From positions 1,103,001 to 1,167,000 of the forward strand of contig NZ_CP082966.1 of the NCBI RefSeq assembly GCF_019968605.1: DNA of 64,000 bases. The letters are read 5' to 3'. The position numbers were made by a program, and so were the translations under genes. The notes below the pieces were generated by a model that searched no databases, was not told the origin of the DNA, and worked only from the letters and a program-made list of their open reading frames with translations. This DNA comes from Polaribacter litorisediminis. Its GTDB lineage: Bacteria; Bacteroidota; Bacteroidia; Flavobacteriales; Flavobacteriaceae. Of the stretch, positions 36,213-44,834 are shown piece after piece. Within the stretch, counting starts at the first letter, position 1. The number at the start of each line of letters is the position of its first letter.

Positions 36213-38369
36213 ATGAAAAAATTGAAAACAATATATAAAGCATTGATAATTTTTTTAGTGATCAATGCATGTACAGAAGATAGGTCGTTAGACTTTATCA
36301 ATAACATTGCAGCCCCTTCAAATGTAGCTGCTGTGTATAATTTAACGCAAGATAACTCAGGGATGGTAACAATTTCACCAACTGCAGAGGGAGCAATATC
36401 CTTTGATGTTGATTTTGGAGATTCTTCTGAGACACAAACAGGAATTGAACAAGGTAAGAGCGTTCAACATACATACGTAGAAGGTACGTACCAGGTGAAA
36501 GTTGTAGCGTACAACTCTAAAGGAGATGCTACAGAAGTAACGCAAGCATTAGTAGTTTCATTTAATGCACCAGAAAATTTAGTAGTAACTATAGAAAATG
36601 ATGCCGCCAAATCAAAACAAGTAAACATAACGGCGATAGCTGATTTTGCTGCGACCTATGAATTTTATTCAGGTGAAGAGGGAGTAGATCAACCAGTAGC
36701 AACGGCTAATATTGGAGATCCAATAAATTATCAGTATGCAGTTGCAGGCAGTTACGCTGTAAAAGTAGTGGCTAAAGGAGCTGCGATTGCTACAACAGAA
36801 TATGCAGTAGATTTTGAAGTTACTGAAATTTTAGCACCTATACAATCGGCAATTACACCGTCTGCTAGGAATGCTGAAGATGTAGTTTCTATTTATACCA
36901 GTGTATACACGAATATAAACGCTGATATTTTACCAGATTGGGGACAAAGCCAATTTGGAAGTAGTTATGCGGAATTTGACTTAAATGGAGATAAAATGTT
37001 ACAATACATTAATCTTTCTTATCAAGGTCTTGCTTTTGATGGAGATATTCAAGATGTTTCAGATATGGAATTTTTACATTTAGATGTTTGGACTCCAGAT
37101 TTAACGAAGCTAAAAACTTTTCTAATTAACGCTTCAGGAGAGGCATCAATAGAAACTGAATTAAAAGTAAATCAATGGAATAGCATTACTATTCCGCTTT
37201 CTGCATTTTCAGATCAAGGTTTAACATTAGATACAATTCGTCAGTTTAAGTTTGAGTCCGAAGGACCATGGCCAAGAGAAGGTTCGGTATTTGTAGATAA
37301 TATTTATTTCTATAAATCGCCAACTCCAACAGGTACTCCAATAATTTTTGATGATTTTGAAGGAAATGGAAACATTACTACTTGGGCAGGAGATGATTGT
37401 GGGATTAATACAGCCTTTGCAAATCCTTTTAAAGGGGCGTTAAATGATTCTGATACGGTATTAGAGTATAATGATACTGGAGGACAATATGCAAACATCC
37501 GTTTTGATAAAGATTCTAATTTTGATTTAACAGGCGGTAATAGCACTTTTAAATTAAAAATTTATATGCCTTCTTCAAGTATCACAGGAAGTCAAACGAA
37601 TCAGATTTCTTTAAAATTACAAGACGGTACAGCTGCTGAACCTTGGGCCTTGCAATCAGAAATTGTAAAAACGGTTGCATTAGATACTTGGCAAGAAGTT
37701 AGTTTCGATTTTGCAAATGATGTAGTAGGTGGGCAACAAAATCCTTTAGATAGAACAGATTTTAACAGAGTTGTTTTACAATTAAATTCAGAGAATAATA
37801 ACGATGCTGTAATCGCTTATATAGATGATTTAACCTATGGTACTATGGCAGCGGTAGACACTGCTCCTTTTGTTAAGGATGATTTTGAAGGAAATGGCAC
37901 GATTACAACTTGGGCTGGAGATGACTGTGGAATAAACACTGCGTTAGCAAACCCTGTTAGTGGTGCACTAAATAGTTCAGCAACAGTTCTAGAATATAAT
38001 GATACTGGAGGACAGTATGCAAACATTCGTTTTGATGTAGATCCTGATTTCGATTTAACAGCGAAATCCAAGTTTTCATTAAAAATTTATGTTCCTTCAT
38101 CAAGTGTTTCAGGAAGTCAACCCAACCAGATTTCTCTAAAATTACAAGATGCAAATGCGAATCCTTGGGAAAGACAGTCAGAGATTATAAAAGAAATTGC
38201 CTTAGATACTTGGCAAGAAGTTACGTTTGATTTTGCAGTTGATACGGTATTAGGACAAAGTGATCCATTAAGTATTACAAACTTTAGTAGAGTTGTTTTA
38301 CAGGTGAATTCTGAGAATAATAACGACACTGTAATTGCATATATTGATGACATTAATTATTTTAAATAA
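36213..38369 (+). CDS. Multidomain surface glycan-binding lipoprotein with PKD domains and duplicated C-terminal modules
   Basis: This is a predicted SGBP (718 aa), with lipobox VINAC (C20) followed by TEDRSLD. The start at 36213 excludes 12 residues of read-through from within susD. Two PKD-like domains occupy about 30-115 and 120-205 (FDVDFGDSSETQTG, VQHTYVEGTYQVKVVAYN). Residues 221-368 carry a module that begins VVSIYTSVYTN and ends VDNIYFYK, shared with three other proteins of the locus. Two copies of a 176-residue module follow (DDFEGNGNITTWAGDDCGIN and DDFEGNGTITTWAGDDCGIN), each ending AYIDD-Y. No catalytic residues were found. It likely binds beta-glucan at the surface beside SusCD. 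Confidence 0.87.
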   Translation: MKKLKTIYKALIIFLVINACTEDRSLDFINNIAAPSNVAAVYNLTQDNSGMVTISPTAEGAISFDVDFGDSSETQTGIEQGKSVQHTYVEGTYQVKVVAYNSKGDATEVTQALVVSFNAPENLVVTIENDAAKSKQVNITAIADFAATYEFYSGEEGVDQPVATANIGDPINYQYAVAGSYAVKVVAKGAAIATTEYAVDFEVTEILAPIQSAITPSARNAEDVVSIYTSVYTNINADILPDWGQSQFGSSYAEFDLNGDKMLQYINLSYQGLAFDGDIQDVSDMEFLHLDVWTPDLTKLKTFLINASGEASIETELKVNQWNSITIPLSAFSDQGLTLDTIRQFKFESEGPWPREGSVFVDNIYFYKSPTPTGTPIIFDDFEGNGNITTWAGDDCGINTAFANPFKGALNDSDTVLEYNDTGGQYANIRFDKDSNFDLTGGNSTFKLKIYMPSSSITGSQTNQISLKLQDGTAAEPWALQSEIVKTVALDTWQEVSFDFANDVVGGQQNPLDRTDFNRVVLQLNSENNNDAVIAYIDDLTYGTMAAVDTAPFVKDDFEGNGTITTWAGDDCGINTALANPVSGALNSSATVLEYNDTGGQYANIRFDVDPDFDLTAKSKFSLKIYVPSSSVSGSQPNQISLKLQDANANPWERQSEIIKEIALDTWQEVTFDFAVDTVLGQSDPLSITNFSRVVLQVNSENNNDTVIAYIDDINYFK
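37350..38366 (+). repeat. Tandem duplication of a 528-bp binding module inside the SGBP gene
   Basis: Copies begin at 37350 and 37878 (period 528 bp, 176 codons) and both start GATGATTTTGAAGGAAATGG. Long near-identical stretches, such as AATGATACTGGAGGACA in both, show recent duplication or ongoing homogenisation. Confidence 0.9.
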
Positions 38370-38372
38370 AAA

Positions 38373-40043
38373 ATGATAAAAATGAAAAAAACAAGAAATA
38401 TTTATTTAATGTTATTTTCTGTGATTTTAACCTTTTTAGGTTGTCAAGAAAATGATTATAAGTTTGGAGACATCGTAACTCCAACGAATATTACAATTAC
38501 TGCAGACGTAGTCGGAGCAGATGCTGATAATCCTTTCGGAGATGGAAGTGGTACCGTTAACTTTACGGTATCAGCTGCTAATAGTTCTTCTTATGTGTTT
38601 TATTTTGATGGAGCTCCAGAGGCTGCACCATCTGGTACCATCACAAAAAGATTTTCTAAAGTAGGTGTAAACACCTATACCGTTATTGTGAAGGCAAATG
38701 GTACAGGTGGTGTATCATCCACAAAGTCAATAGATGTAGAGGTTTTTAGTTCTTTTTCTGATGTAGAAGCCGAAGACTTTTTAAGTGGGGCTAATGTGGG
38801 CGACAGTAAAAAGTGGTACTGGCAAGCGGATCAAGATTTGCATGTTGGTTTAGGACCCGTTGCTGATGATTATGGTAATGGTGAGTTTGCTTACGAAGCT
38901 TGGTGGAATGGAATTAGAGCTTGGGATGCAGAAAAATCATGTATGTATGATAATGAGTTTGTTTTTACAAGAACAGCTAATGGTCTTACTTTTGAGCAAA
39001 CTACTGGACCCGCTTTTGTACCTGGTACCTATGCAGGATATCTAGGTGTTGATGGAGATCAATGTCATGATGAATCGGTTACACCTAATATTTACGGTGT
39101 AAAAACAGTATCTTTTGGGCCTTCTACTTCAAAAGCAGCTTTAGAAGGATCGTATAACGAAAATCCATATAGAGGTACAACATTTGATATTTCTGAAGGT
39201 GGTTTTATGGGATGGTTTGTAGGTTCTGGAACGTATGATATTATTTCAGTTTCTAGTACAGAATTAATCGTTAGAGTAATAGAAGATCCATCTTCTGGAA
39301 CTGGCGCTGCATGGTATCATAAATTTACATCGACAAAACCAACTCAAAGTGCAGGTTATACTTTTAATGATTTAGCTTGGGAAGATGATTTTAATACTGA
39401 TGGAGCACCAGATGCAACAAAATGGACGTATGACCTTGGTGCAGGTGGCTGGGGTAATGGAGAGCTACAAACGTATACAAATGAATCAGAAAATGTTATC
39501 GTAGAAAACGGTTCCTTAAAGATAATAGCAAAAGCCAATGGCGCAGCGTATACCTCTGCAAGATTAAAATCTCAAGGTTTATACGAGTTTACTTATGGTA
39601 GAGTAGAAGTAAGAGCTAAACTACCGGCAAGTCAAGGTACTTGGCCTGCAATTTGGATGTTAGGGTCTAATTTTACAACAGTAGGTTGGCCAGAATCTGG
39701 AGAAATAGACATTATGGAGCAAAAAGGACAGGATAAAAATACTGTTTTAAGCACGATACATTATCCAGAAAATTCTGCTGGTAATGGTCCATCTCAATCA
39801 ATAGAATTGTCTACTTCAACTACAGAATTTCATAATTATTCGGTAGAATGGACAGATACTAAAATAGAATTCTATGTAGATGATGTATCCTATCACGTAT
39901 TAAGCAATGACGAGTCATTACCTTTTAACGCAGATTTCTTTTTAATATTAAATGTTGCCATGGGAGGTACTTTAGGTGGAGATGTAGATCCTGGTTTTAC
40001 AGAGGATTTAATGGAAATAGATTACGTTAAAGTATTTCAATAA
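38373..40043 (+). CDS. GH16 beta-1,3-glucanase (laminarinase) lipoprotein with PKD and uncharacterised middle domain
   Basis: This is an endo-acting laminarinase (556 aa), predicted on the outer surface. Lipobox TFLGC (C24) is followed by QENDYK; a start three codons in (38382) is equally possible. Residues about 35-122 are PKD-like (SSYVFYFDGAPE). Residues 127-318 form an unidentified domain (KKWYWQADQDLHVGLGP, GGFMGWFVGSGTYDIISV). The GH16 jelly roll covers 333-556 with catalytic signature E444-I-D446-I-M-E449 in SGEIDIMEQKG and WPAIWMLGSN just upstream. It ends YVKVFQ. It is the last gene of block A, followed by a strong terminator. Confidence 0.93.
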   Translation: MIKMKKTRNIYLMLFSVILTFLGCQENDYKFGDIVTPTNITITADVVGADADNPFGDGSGTVNFTVSAANSSSYVFYFDGAPEAAPSGTITKRFSKVGVNTYTVIVKANGTGGVSSTKSIDVEVFSSFSDVEAEDFLSGANVGDSKKWYWQADQDLHVGLGPVADDYGNGEFAYEAWWNGIRAWDAEKSCMYDNEFVFTRTANGLTFEQTTGPAFVPGTYAGYLGVDGDQCHDESVTPNIYGVKTVSFGPSTSKAALEGSYNENPYRGTTFDISEGGFMGWFVGSGTYDIISVSSTELIVRVIEDPSSGTGAAWYHKFTSTKPTQSAGYTFNDLAWEDDFNTDGAPDATKWTYDLGAGGWGNGELQTYTNESENVIVENGSLKIIAKANGAAYTSARLKSQGLYEFTYGRVEVRAKLPASQGTWPAIWMLGSNFTTVGWPESGEIDIMEQKGQDKNTVLSTIHYPENSAGNGPSQSIELSTSTTEFHNYSVEWTDTKIEFYVDDVSYHVLSNDESLPFNADFFLILNVAMGGTLGGDVDPGFTEDLMEIDYVKVFQ

Positions 40044-40065
40044 AAGACTCATAATTTATGATATT

Positions 40066-40098
40066 AAAAAGGTCGAGCTTTATGCTCGACCTTTTTTT
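40066..40098 (+). terminator. Rho-independent terminator after the GH16 gene
   Basis: A perfect 13-bp stem (AAAAAGGTCGAGC with GCTCGACCTTTTT) has a 5-base loop and is followed by further T residues. It lies 22 bases after the GH16 stop and closes the susC-susD-SGBP-GH16 unit. Confidence 0.9.
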
Positions 40099-40130
40099 AT
40101 GCAATGCCACAAGTAAAATTTGATTGTATA

Positions 40131-40286
40131 CCAATTCTGTATTGAAATGACCGCAATAAAACGCTATTTTTTCTCTCTATGTCAACAGAAATAGAAACTG
40201 TAACGAATGTGATGCTTTATTTTTCTATTTTCTATAAAGAAAAAAAATCATCATTTAAGGTTACAGTAATTTCAAAACAGAATTGG
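40131..40286. repeat. Imperfect 21-bp inverted repeats bounding 156 bp (possible degenerate MITE)
   Basis: CCAATTCTGTATTGAAATGAC (40131-40151) and its counterpart at 40266-40286 agree at 19 of 21 positions as inverted repeats. No coding frame lies between them and no clear target duplication flanks them. The 3' arm runs into a second hairpin at 40281-40311. Confidence 0.5.
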
Positions 40287-40311
40287 AATTATTAAATACA
40301 TAATTCCAATT
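40281..40311. repeat. Perfect 12-bp hairpin overlapping the inverted-repeat unit
   Basis: AATTGGAATTAT (40281-40292) pairs perfectly with ATAATTCCAATT (40300-40311) across a 7-base loop. There is no T tract, so it is not an evident terminator; it is probably part of the repeat next to it. Confidence 0.5.
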
Positions 40312-40764
40312 TGATTAATTGTACTAGTATTTCTTATAATGCGATGTAACTAAATTGATTTTTTTTTGATTCATTTAAATTATAACAGAATGAACATAAG
40401 CTTTGTTACCGTCATTTTTTAATACAAATAGACGGAAAAGAAACGATTTGTAGCTGTTTTATAGGTTTATAAAGTTAAACAGTATTCAAGCTATTAAATT
40501 TAGTCTAAATATTGATATATTATCTTAATTTAAATCTATTTTTATAGGATGCAATAAGAATTGTACTAATGACAATTTACGGGTATTTAACCATCTCCAA
40601 ATTTAAATTTCATTGCCTCTTATGAGCAAGTTTTTAAAAAAATCTATCTAAATGGAAGGTAATTTTCATCCCTTAATGAAAGGTTTTTTTGTTTGGGAAT
40701 TAAACTATTGATACAACTATATTTGAATTCTACATACAAATGTTCGCATAAACATCAAATAAAT

Positions 40765-40991
40765 TAGTGTTGTCCGATAAAAGATAAAAAGACCGCTTTC
40801 GCTGTTAGAATCAAGAACAAAGACTTGAATGTAACTAACTGAAAAACAAAATTATTACGAGTTTAAATTTTTCGATACATCATAAATTCTAAAGCGGTTT
40901 TAATAGCAAGGTATACTACTTTAAAAACTCTTTAAAATCAAGACTATCAATACTTTAAAACACTTTAGCTAATTTTAATCGGACAACACTA
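40765..40991. mobile_element. 227-bp MITE-like element with perfect 14-bp terminal inverted repeats and 9-bp target duplication
   Basis: TAGTGTTGTCCGAT (40765-40778) and ATCGGACAACACTA (40978-40991) are exact inverted repeats. The 9-base sequence CAAATAAAT directly flanks both ends (40756-40764 and 40992-41000), a textbook target-site duplication. The interior has no frame long enough for a transposase, so movement would need one encoded elsewhere. It has subterminal partly complementary stretches (GACCGCTTTCG near the left, AAAGCGGTTT inside). It is probably an internally deleted derivative of an insertion sequence making 9-bp duplications; the family is not determined. Confidence 0.88.
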
Positions 40992-41000
40992 CAAATAAAT

Positions 41001-41653
41001 ATAAAATTTTGACTCTGCACAAGATTGATTTTATTCAAAAAAAAAGTAAGTCTATATTTTAATTTGATATCGTAAGAACTGCAAATCTCATATCTATAGG
41101 GATAAAAATATGATACTCATGATACATATTCATATCTCAAAATACTATTTTAAATGCACGTAATTCTAAAAGTAGGTATGCGCTTTACTTTTATTATTGA
41201 TTCATTTTATAATAAGTTTAATGCCCAAAATACATCTGATAAAGTATTTTCTGTATTATGATTAACAATCCATTGTATTTATAGAAAAATGAATTTAAGA
41301 TATACAATGATCTAAATCAATAATTCCGAATTTTTACAATCTAACAATATTGTTAAAAAAAGCAATAATTCTGTTAAATTAGACTATAATATTTCGAAAT
41401 TAACTATACAATACCACTACATTTTATTTTATTGAAATAAAAAACATATAGTAATTATGGCCTTAAGTCCTTTATTTGCAACAAATATTGGTGTAATTTG
41501 TTTTGTATAACTTTTGTTGAGGTTGCTTTTATCAAATTCGTAAAAAAATTGAATTAGTTTTATCAAAAATATATTAATTAAACTTATCCAGTCAATTTTG
41601 CTTGCCGTAAGACATAATCGTTGAGCACAATTTTTAATTCTAAAAAGAAAATT
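41001..41653. other. Gene-free AT-rich region before the glycosidase/beta-barrel gene
   Basis: No credible coding frame, RNA gene or clean TAnnTTTG promoter was found here. The region is strongly AT-rich, with a small hairpin at about 41345-41358 (AACAATATTGTT). It presumably holds the promoter and leader of block B. Confidence 0.6.
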
Positions 41654-44600
41654 ATGAAGAACACTTTTTTGAGATTATTACTTTTGTTATTTACTTTTAG
41701 CTTTTATGCACAAGGGCCAAAGGTTTCTGTAATGAAAGATTCTAATGGTATGAAATTAATTATTGATGGAAAACCAACAATGATTAATGGTATAAATTGG
41801 GATTACGTTCCAATCGGCTACAATGTATTAGACGCTAAATTTTGGGAAAAACCAGATGACATTATCAAAGCCGGTTTAGATGGTGAAATGCCTTTATGGC
41901 AAAATATGGGGGTTAATGCGATTAGAACATATATAGGAATGCCTCCTAAATGGATCACATATATTTACGAAAACTTTGGTATTTATACCATGATAAACCA
42001 TCAATTTGGGGCTTATGGTTTAACCTTAGATGGTGTTTGGTATCCACAAACTGACTATGCAGACCCTAAAGTACGTAAGCACTTACTGGATGCAACTTTA
42101 GAGATGGCTAAAACCTATGAAAATACGCCAGGTTTATTACTATTTATGTTGGGTAACGAAAACAACTATCACTTAACATGGGAAGGCGCAGAAACTGATG
42201 AAGGTGTAATTATAAGTGATGACGATCCAGCAAAAAGAGCACAGGCAAGAGCGATGTATAAGTTATTTAACGATGCCACTGTAGCGATGAAAACAATTGT
42301 AAAAAATCATCCTATTGGTATTTGTAATGGGGACTTGTTGTATTTAGATATAGTTGCAGAAGAATGTAAGGATATAGATATTTATGGTACAAATATGTAT
42401 CGTGGAGAATCTTTTTATGATGCTTTCGATAAAGTTAGTGCAGTGTTTAATAAGCCAATTTTGTTTACAGAGTTTGGTTCAGATGCTTTTAACGCAAGAG
42501 ACAATAAAGAAGACCAATTAATGCAAGCGTATTATATGGTGAACAACTGGAAAGAAATTTATGCAAATGCCTATGGATTAGGTAAGGCAGAAAATTCTAT
42601 TGGTGGTTTTACTTTCCAATCTAGTGATGGTTGGTTTAAAGCTGGTTTTAATGAAAGAAAAAATGCAGATGTACACGATACGAAAGCTTCTTGGCCAAGT
42701 AATGGGTATAATAGAGATCAAGCAAAGCAGGATGACAAAAATATGAATGAAGAGTGGTTTGGTATTGCTGCAAAAGGCCCAACCGATGTTAGGGGTCTAT
42801 ATACTTTATACCCTAGAGCTGCGTACTATGCTTTAAAACAAGCACATTCTTTAAACACTTTTAACACTACAAAAGAATCTGTAGAAAATCACTTCAAAAA
42901 TATTAATTTAATGGATGCTGTTCTTAAGGCTAGAGGCGATAAAGCAGCAATGGGAAGTGAGAAAAAAATTGAAATAAGTAATTTAAGAGCAGAGTTTACA
43001 ACCTTTAATACGGGAGGCTCTTTAGTAACAACACCAGAATTTGCAGATGGTTCAGGAGATGTTTATCCGGATAGAATAGGGTTCGATCATATGCAATCTT
43101 ATTTTGTAGGTGTTAAAGGGCAACCTTCTGCTAATATTAAAGCCGAAGTTAATTTTAATATTCTAGGTAATGTCGCGGGCAATCCTATAGATGATATTTT
43201 CTATGAAAATGTAGGTAGACCAATTCAGGTTGATTCTCCTAACGGAATTTTAACGCTAGTGGACAATAATAGATTAAGAGTTTATAATGCAGAATTCGAA
43301 TGGAATGCCGAGGATTTTGATATGAGAGGTTTTTACAGAACGGGTCACTATCACTGGGGTTATGAAGGAGATTTTTTCGGAATTTATCCTGAAGCATATT
43401 ATGGACCGAATTTAGATATTTACAACGGTGAAATTTTAGGAGTTGAAGTAGATGGTAAAGGGGCTTTATCTGGATTAAAAGCTGCCTTTGGACCACAACT
43501 TTGGTGGGGAGCAAACCCTGCGGTATTATTAAAATATCAAAATAGCTTTAAAGGTTATGACTTCTCTGCTGTTTATCATAAAGATATCGTGTCAGGTGGT
43601 GGTTTTGACGAAAATGGAAATAGGGTATTAGACCCAACTCAATTAAGAACAGGGGTGATACCTGCAATACCTACTGAAAGGGCTACTGTAGCAGTGCAAA
43701 GAAAAGGAGATCACTTTGGTTTTCAGCTTGGTGCAATTTTTGGAGGTAGACCTTTAAATGGAAGTGCTTACCAAGATATAGATGATAATGGTCAGGTGGT
43801 GACAGATAAAATTCAATCAAAAGACAATTGGGGTGGTAAGGCAAAAATTACGTATAGTAATGGAGGTTTTAACTGGTATGCTCAGGGTTCTGTTATGGGC
43901 TTAGTTGCCAATGGTGGAGGAGATCCAACATTAACTTTTACTGGTTGGAAATTGAAAGATTCTGGAAGTGGGAACATGCAAAACATTTTATCAGGTATAT
44001 CATATAATTTCGGGGGTAAATTTCAAATTGCACCAAATTTTATGTATCAAAAACCATTGGTTGCAGCAATGCCAAATGGAGGTGCTGCTCCAGGTAGATT
44101 AAGAAATTTTGTTGATGATCCTTTTGTAGTAAGAGCAGGAAATAGAGAAATGACAGCAGGAGAAATCTTATTCACATTCGATCCAACTCCGGCTACATAT
44201 ATGTATGAGTTTGATAATGATATGGCAGAAGATGCTAAATTTGCAATGAATTTAGGTTTTGTATATCGTAGTTTACCAACTACGCAAGATGCAGCAATTG
44301 GTTTCTTAGCAAATCGTTCTTCTTTTGCATTTGCACAATCGGCTCCAGCGGCAGACTTGTGGGAAATTAATTCAAGAATAGTCTCTAAGGCTAGACCAAG
44401 TTTAGGATTAATTGCAAATCTTTACTATGGTACAGGTCAAGCAAATGGAGATAGCGAGAGATTAATTTATAGAGGTGGTGCAGATTTAAGAATGATTTAC
44501 AACAAGATGAAAATTATGGGTATGGTAAAAGTTAATGATTGGGGTCCTTTTGATTATCATAGAGATTTCAACTTAACATTTCCATTACAATTAATGTTAG

Positions 44601-44821
44601 ATATTTCTACATCTGTAGGTAAACCAAATTGGCTTATTTTACCAGATACTAAAGTTGGTCTTAGAGGTACATGGAGATCCTTAAACGAGTTTTCACCAAG
44701 GTATTCACCAACCCAAACGGCAGATGCCTTTGCGACAGAAACTAGATTAAGTCCTGTAGGTTTTCCAAATGGTTCTGAATGGGAAATTAGAACTTATATT
44801 CATATTAATATAGGAAAATAG
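41654..44821 (+). CDS. Clan GH-A glycosidase fused to a C-terminal outer-membrane beta-barrel-like domain
   Basis: This is a two-part protein of 1055 aa from 41654 (an upstream TTG frame start is rejected because this ATG gives the signal peptide ending FSFYAQ). Residues 25-405 form a TIM barrel like GH2/GH5-type clan-A enzymes: GVNAIRTYIG, acid/base E169 in MLGNENNYH, IYGTNMYRG, nucleophile E273 in LFTEFGSDA and FQSSDGWFKAG. Residues about 435-1055 are a run of alternating aromatic/polar strands with short turns (VYNAEFEWNAEDFDMRGFYR, FGFQLGAIFGG, ISYNFGGKFQIAPNFMYQ), typical of an outer-membrane barrel. There is no lipobox. It heads block B. The catalytic half is homologous to the lipoprotein at 56367. 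Substrate beta-1,3-glucan is inferred from context; the barrel call is by inspection. Confidence 0.72.
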   Translation: MKNTFLRLLLLLFTFSFYAQGPKVSVMKDSNGMKLIIDGKPTMINGINWDYVPIGYNVLDAKFWEKPDDIIKAGLDGEMPLWQNMGVNAIRTYIGMPPKWITYIYENFGIYTMINHQFGAYGLTLDGVWYPQTDYADPKVRKHLLDATLEMAKTYENTPGLLLFMLGNENNYHLTWEGAETDEGVIISDDDPAKRAQARAMYKLFNDATVAMKTIVKNHPIGICNGDLLYLDIVAEECKDIDIYGTNMYRGESFYDAFDKVSAVFNKPILFTEFGSDAFNARDNKEDQLMQAYYMVNNWKEIYANAYGLGKAENSIGGFTFQSSDGWFKAGFNERKNADVHDTKASWPSNGYNRDQAKQDDKNMNEEWFGIAAKGPTDVRGLYTLYPRAAYYALKQAHSLNTFNTTKESVENHFKNINLMDAVLKARGDKAAMGSEKKIEISNLRAEFTTFNTGGSLVTTPEFADGSGDVYPDRIGFDHMQSYFVGVKGQPSANIKAEVNFNILGNVAGNPIDDIFYENVGRPIQVDSPNGILTLVDNNRLRVYNAEFEWNAEDFDMRGFYRTGHYHWGYEGDFFGIYPEAYYGPNLDIYNGEILGVEVDGKGALSGLKAAFGPQLWWGANPAVLLKYQNSFKGYDFSAVYHKDIVSGGGFDENGNRVLDPTQLRTGVIPAIPTERATVAVQRKGDHFGFQLGAIFGGRPLNGSAYQDIDDNGQVVTDKIQSKDNWGGKAKITYSNGGFNWYAQGSVMGLVANGGGDPTLTFTGWKLKDSGSGNMQNILSGISYNFGGKFQIAPNFMYQKPLVAAMPNGGAAPGRLRNFVDDPFVVRAGNREMTAGEILFTFDPTPATYMYEFDNDMAEDAKFAMNLGFVYRSLPTTQDAAIGFLANRSSFAFAQSAPAADLWEINSRIVSKARPSLGLIANLYYGTGQANGDSERLIYRGGADLRMIYNKMKIMGMVKVNDWGPFDYHRDFNLTFPLQLMLDISTSVGKPNWLILPDTKVGLRGTWRSLNEFSPRYSPTQTADAFATETRLSPVGFPNGSEWEIRTYIHINIGK

Positions 44822-44834
44822 AAAATTTCAGTAA

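Noticed and set aside
40044..41653. Hidden gene, RNA gene or CRISPR array in the largest gap
   Set aside because: No long frame, no regularly spaced repeats and no tRNA-like cloverleaf were seen; the gap is explained by a terminator, two repeat units and AT-rich leader.
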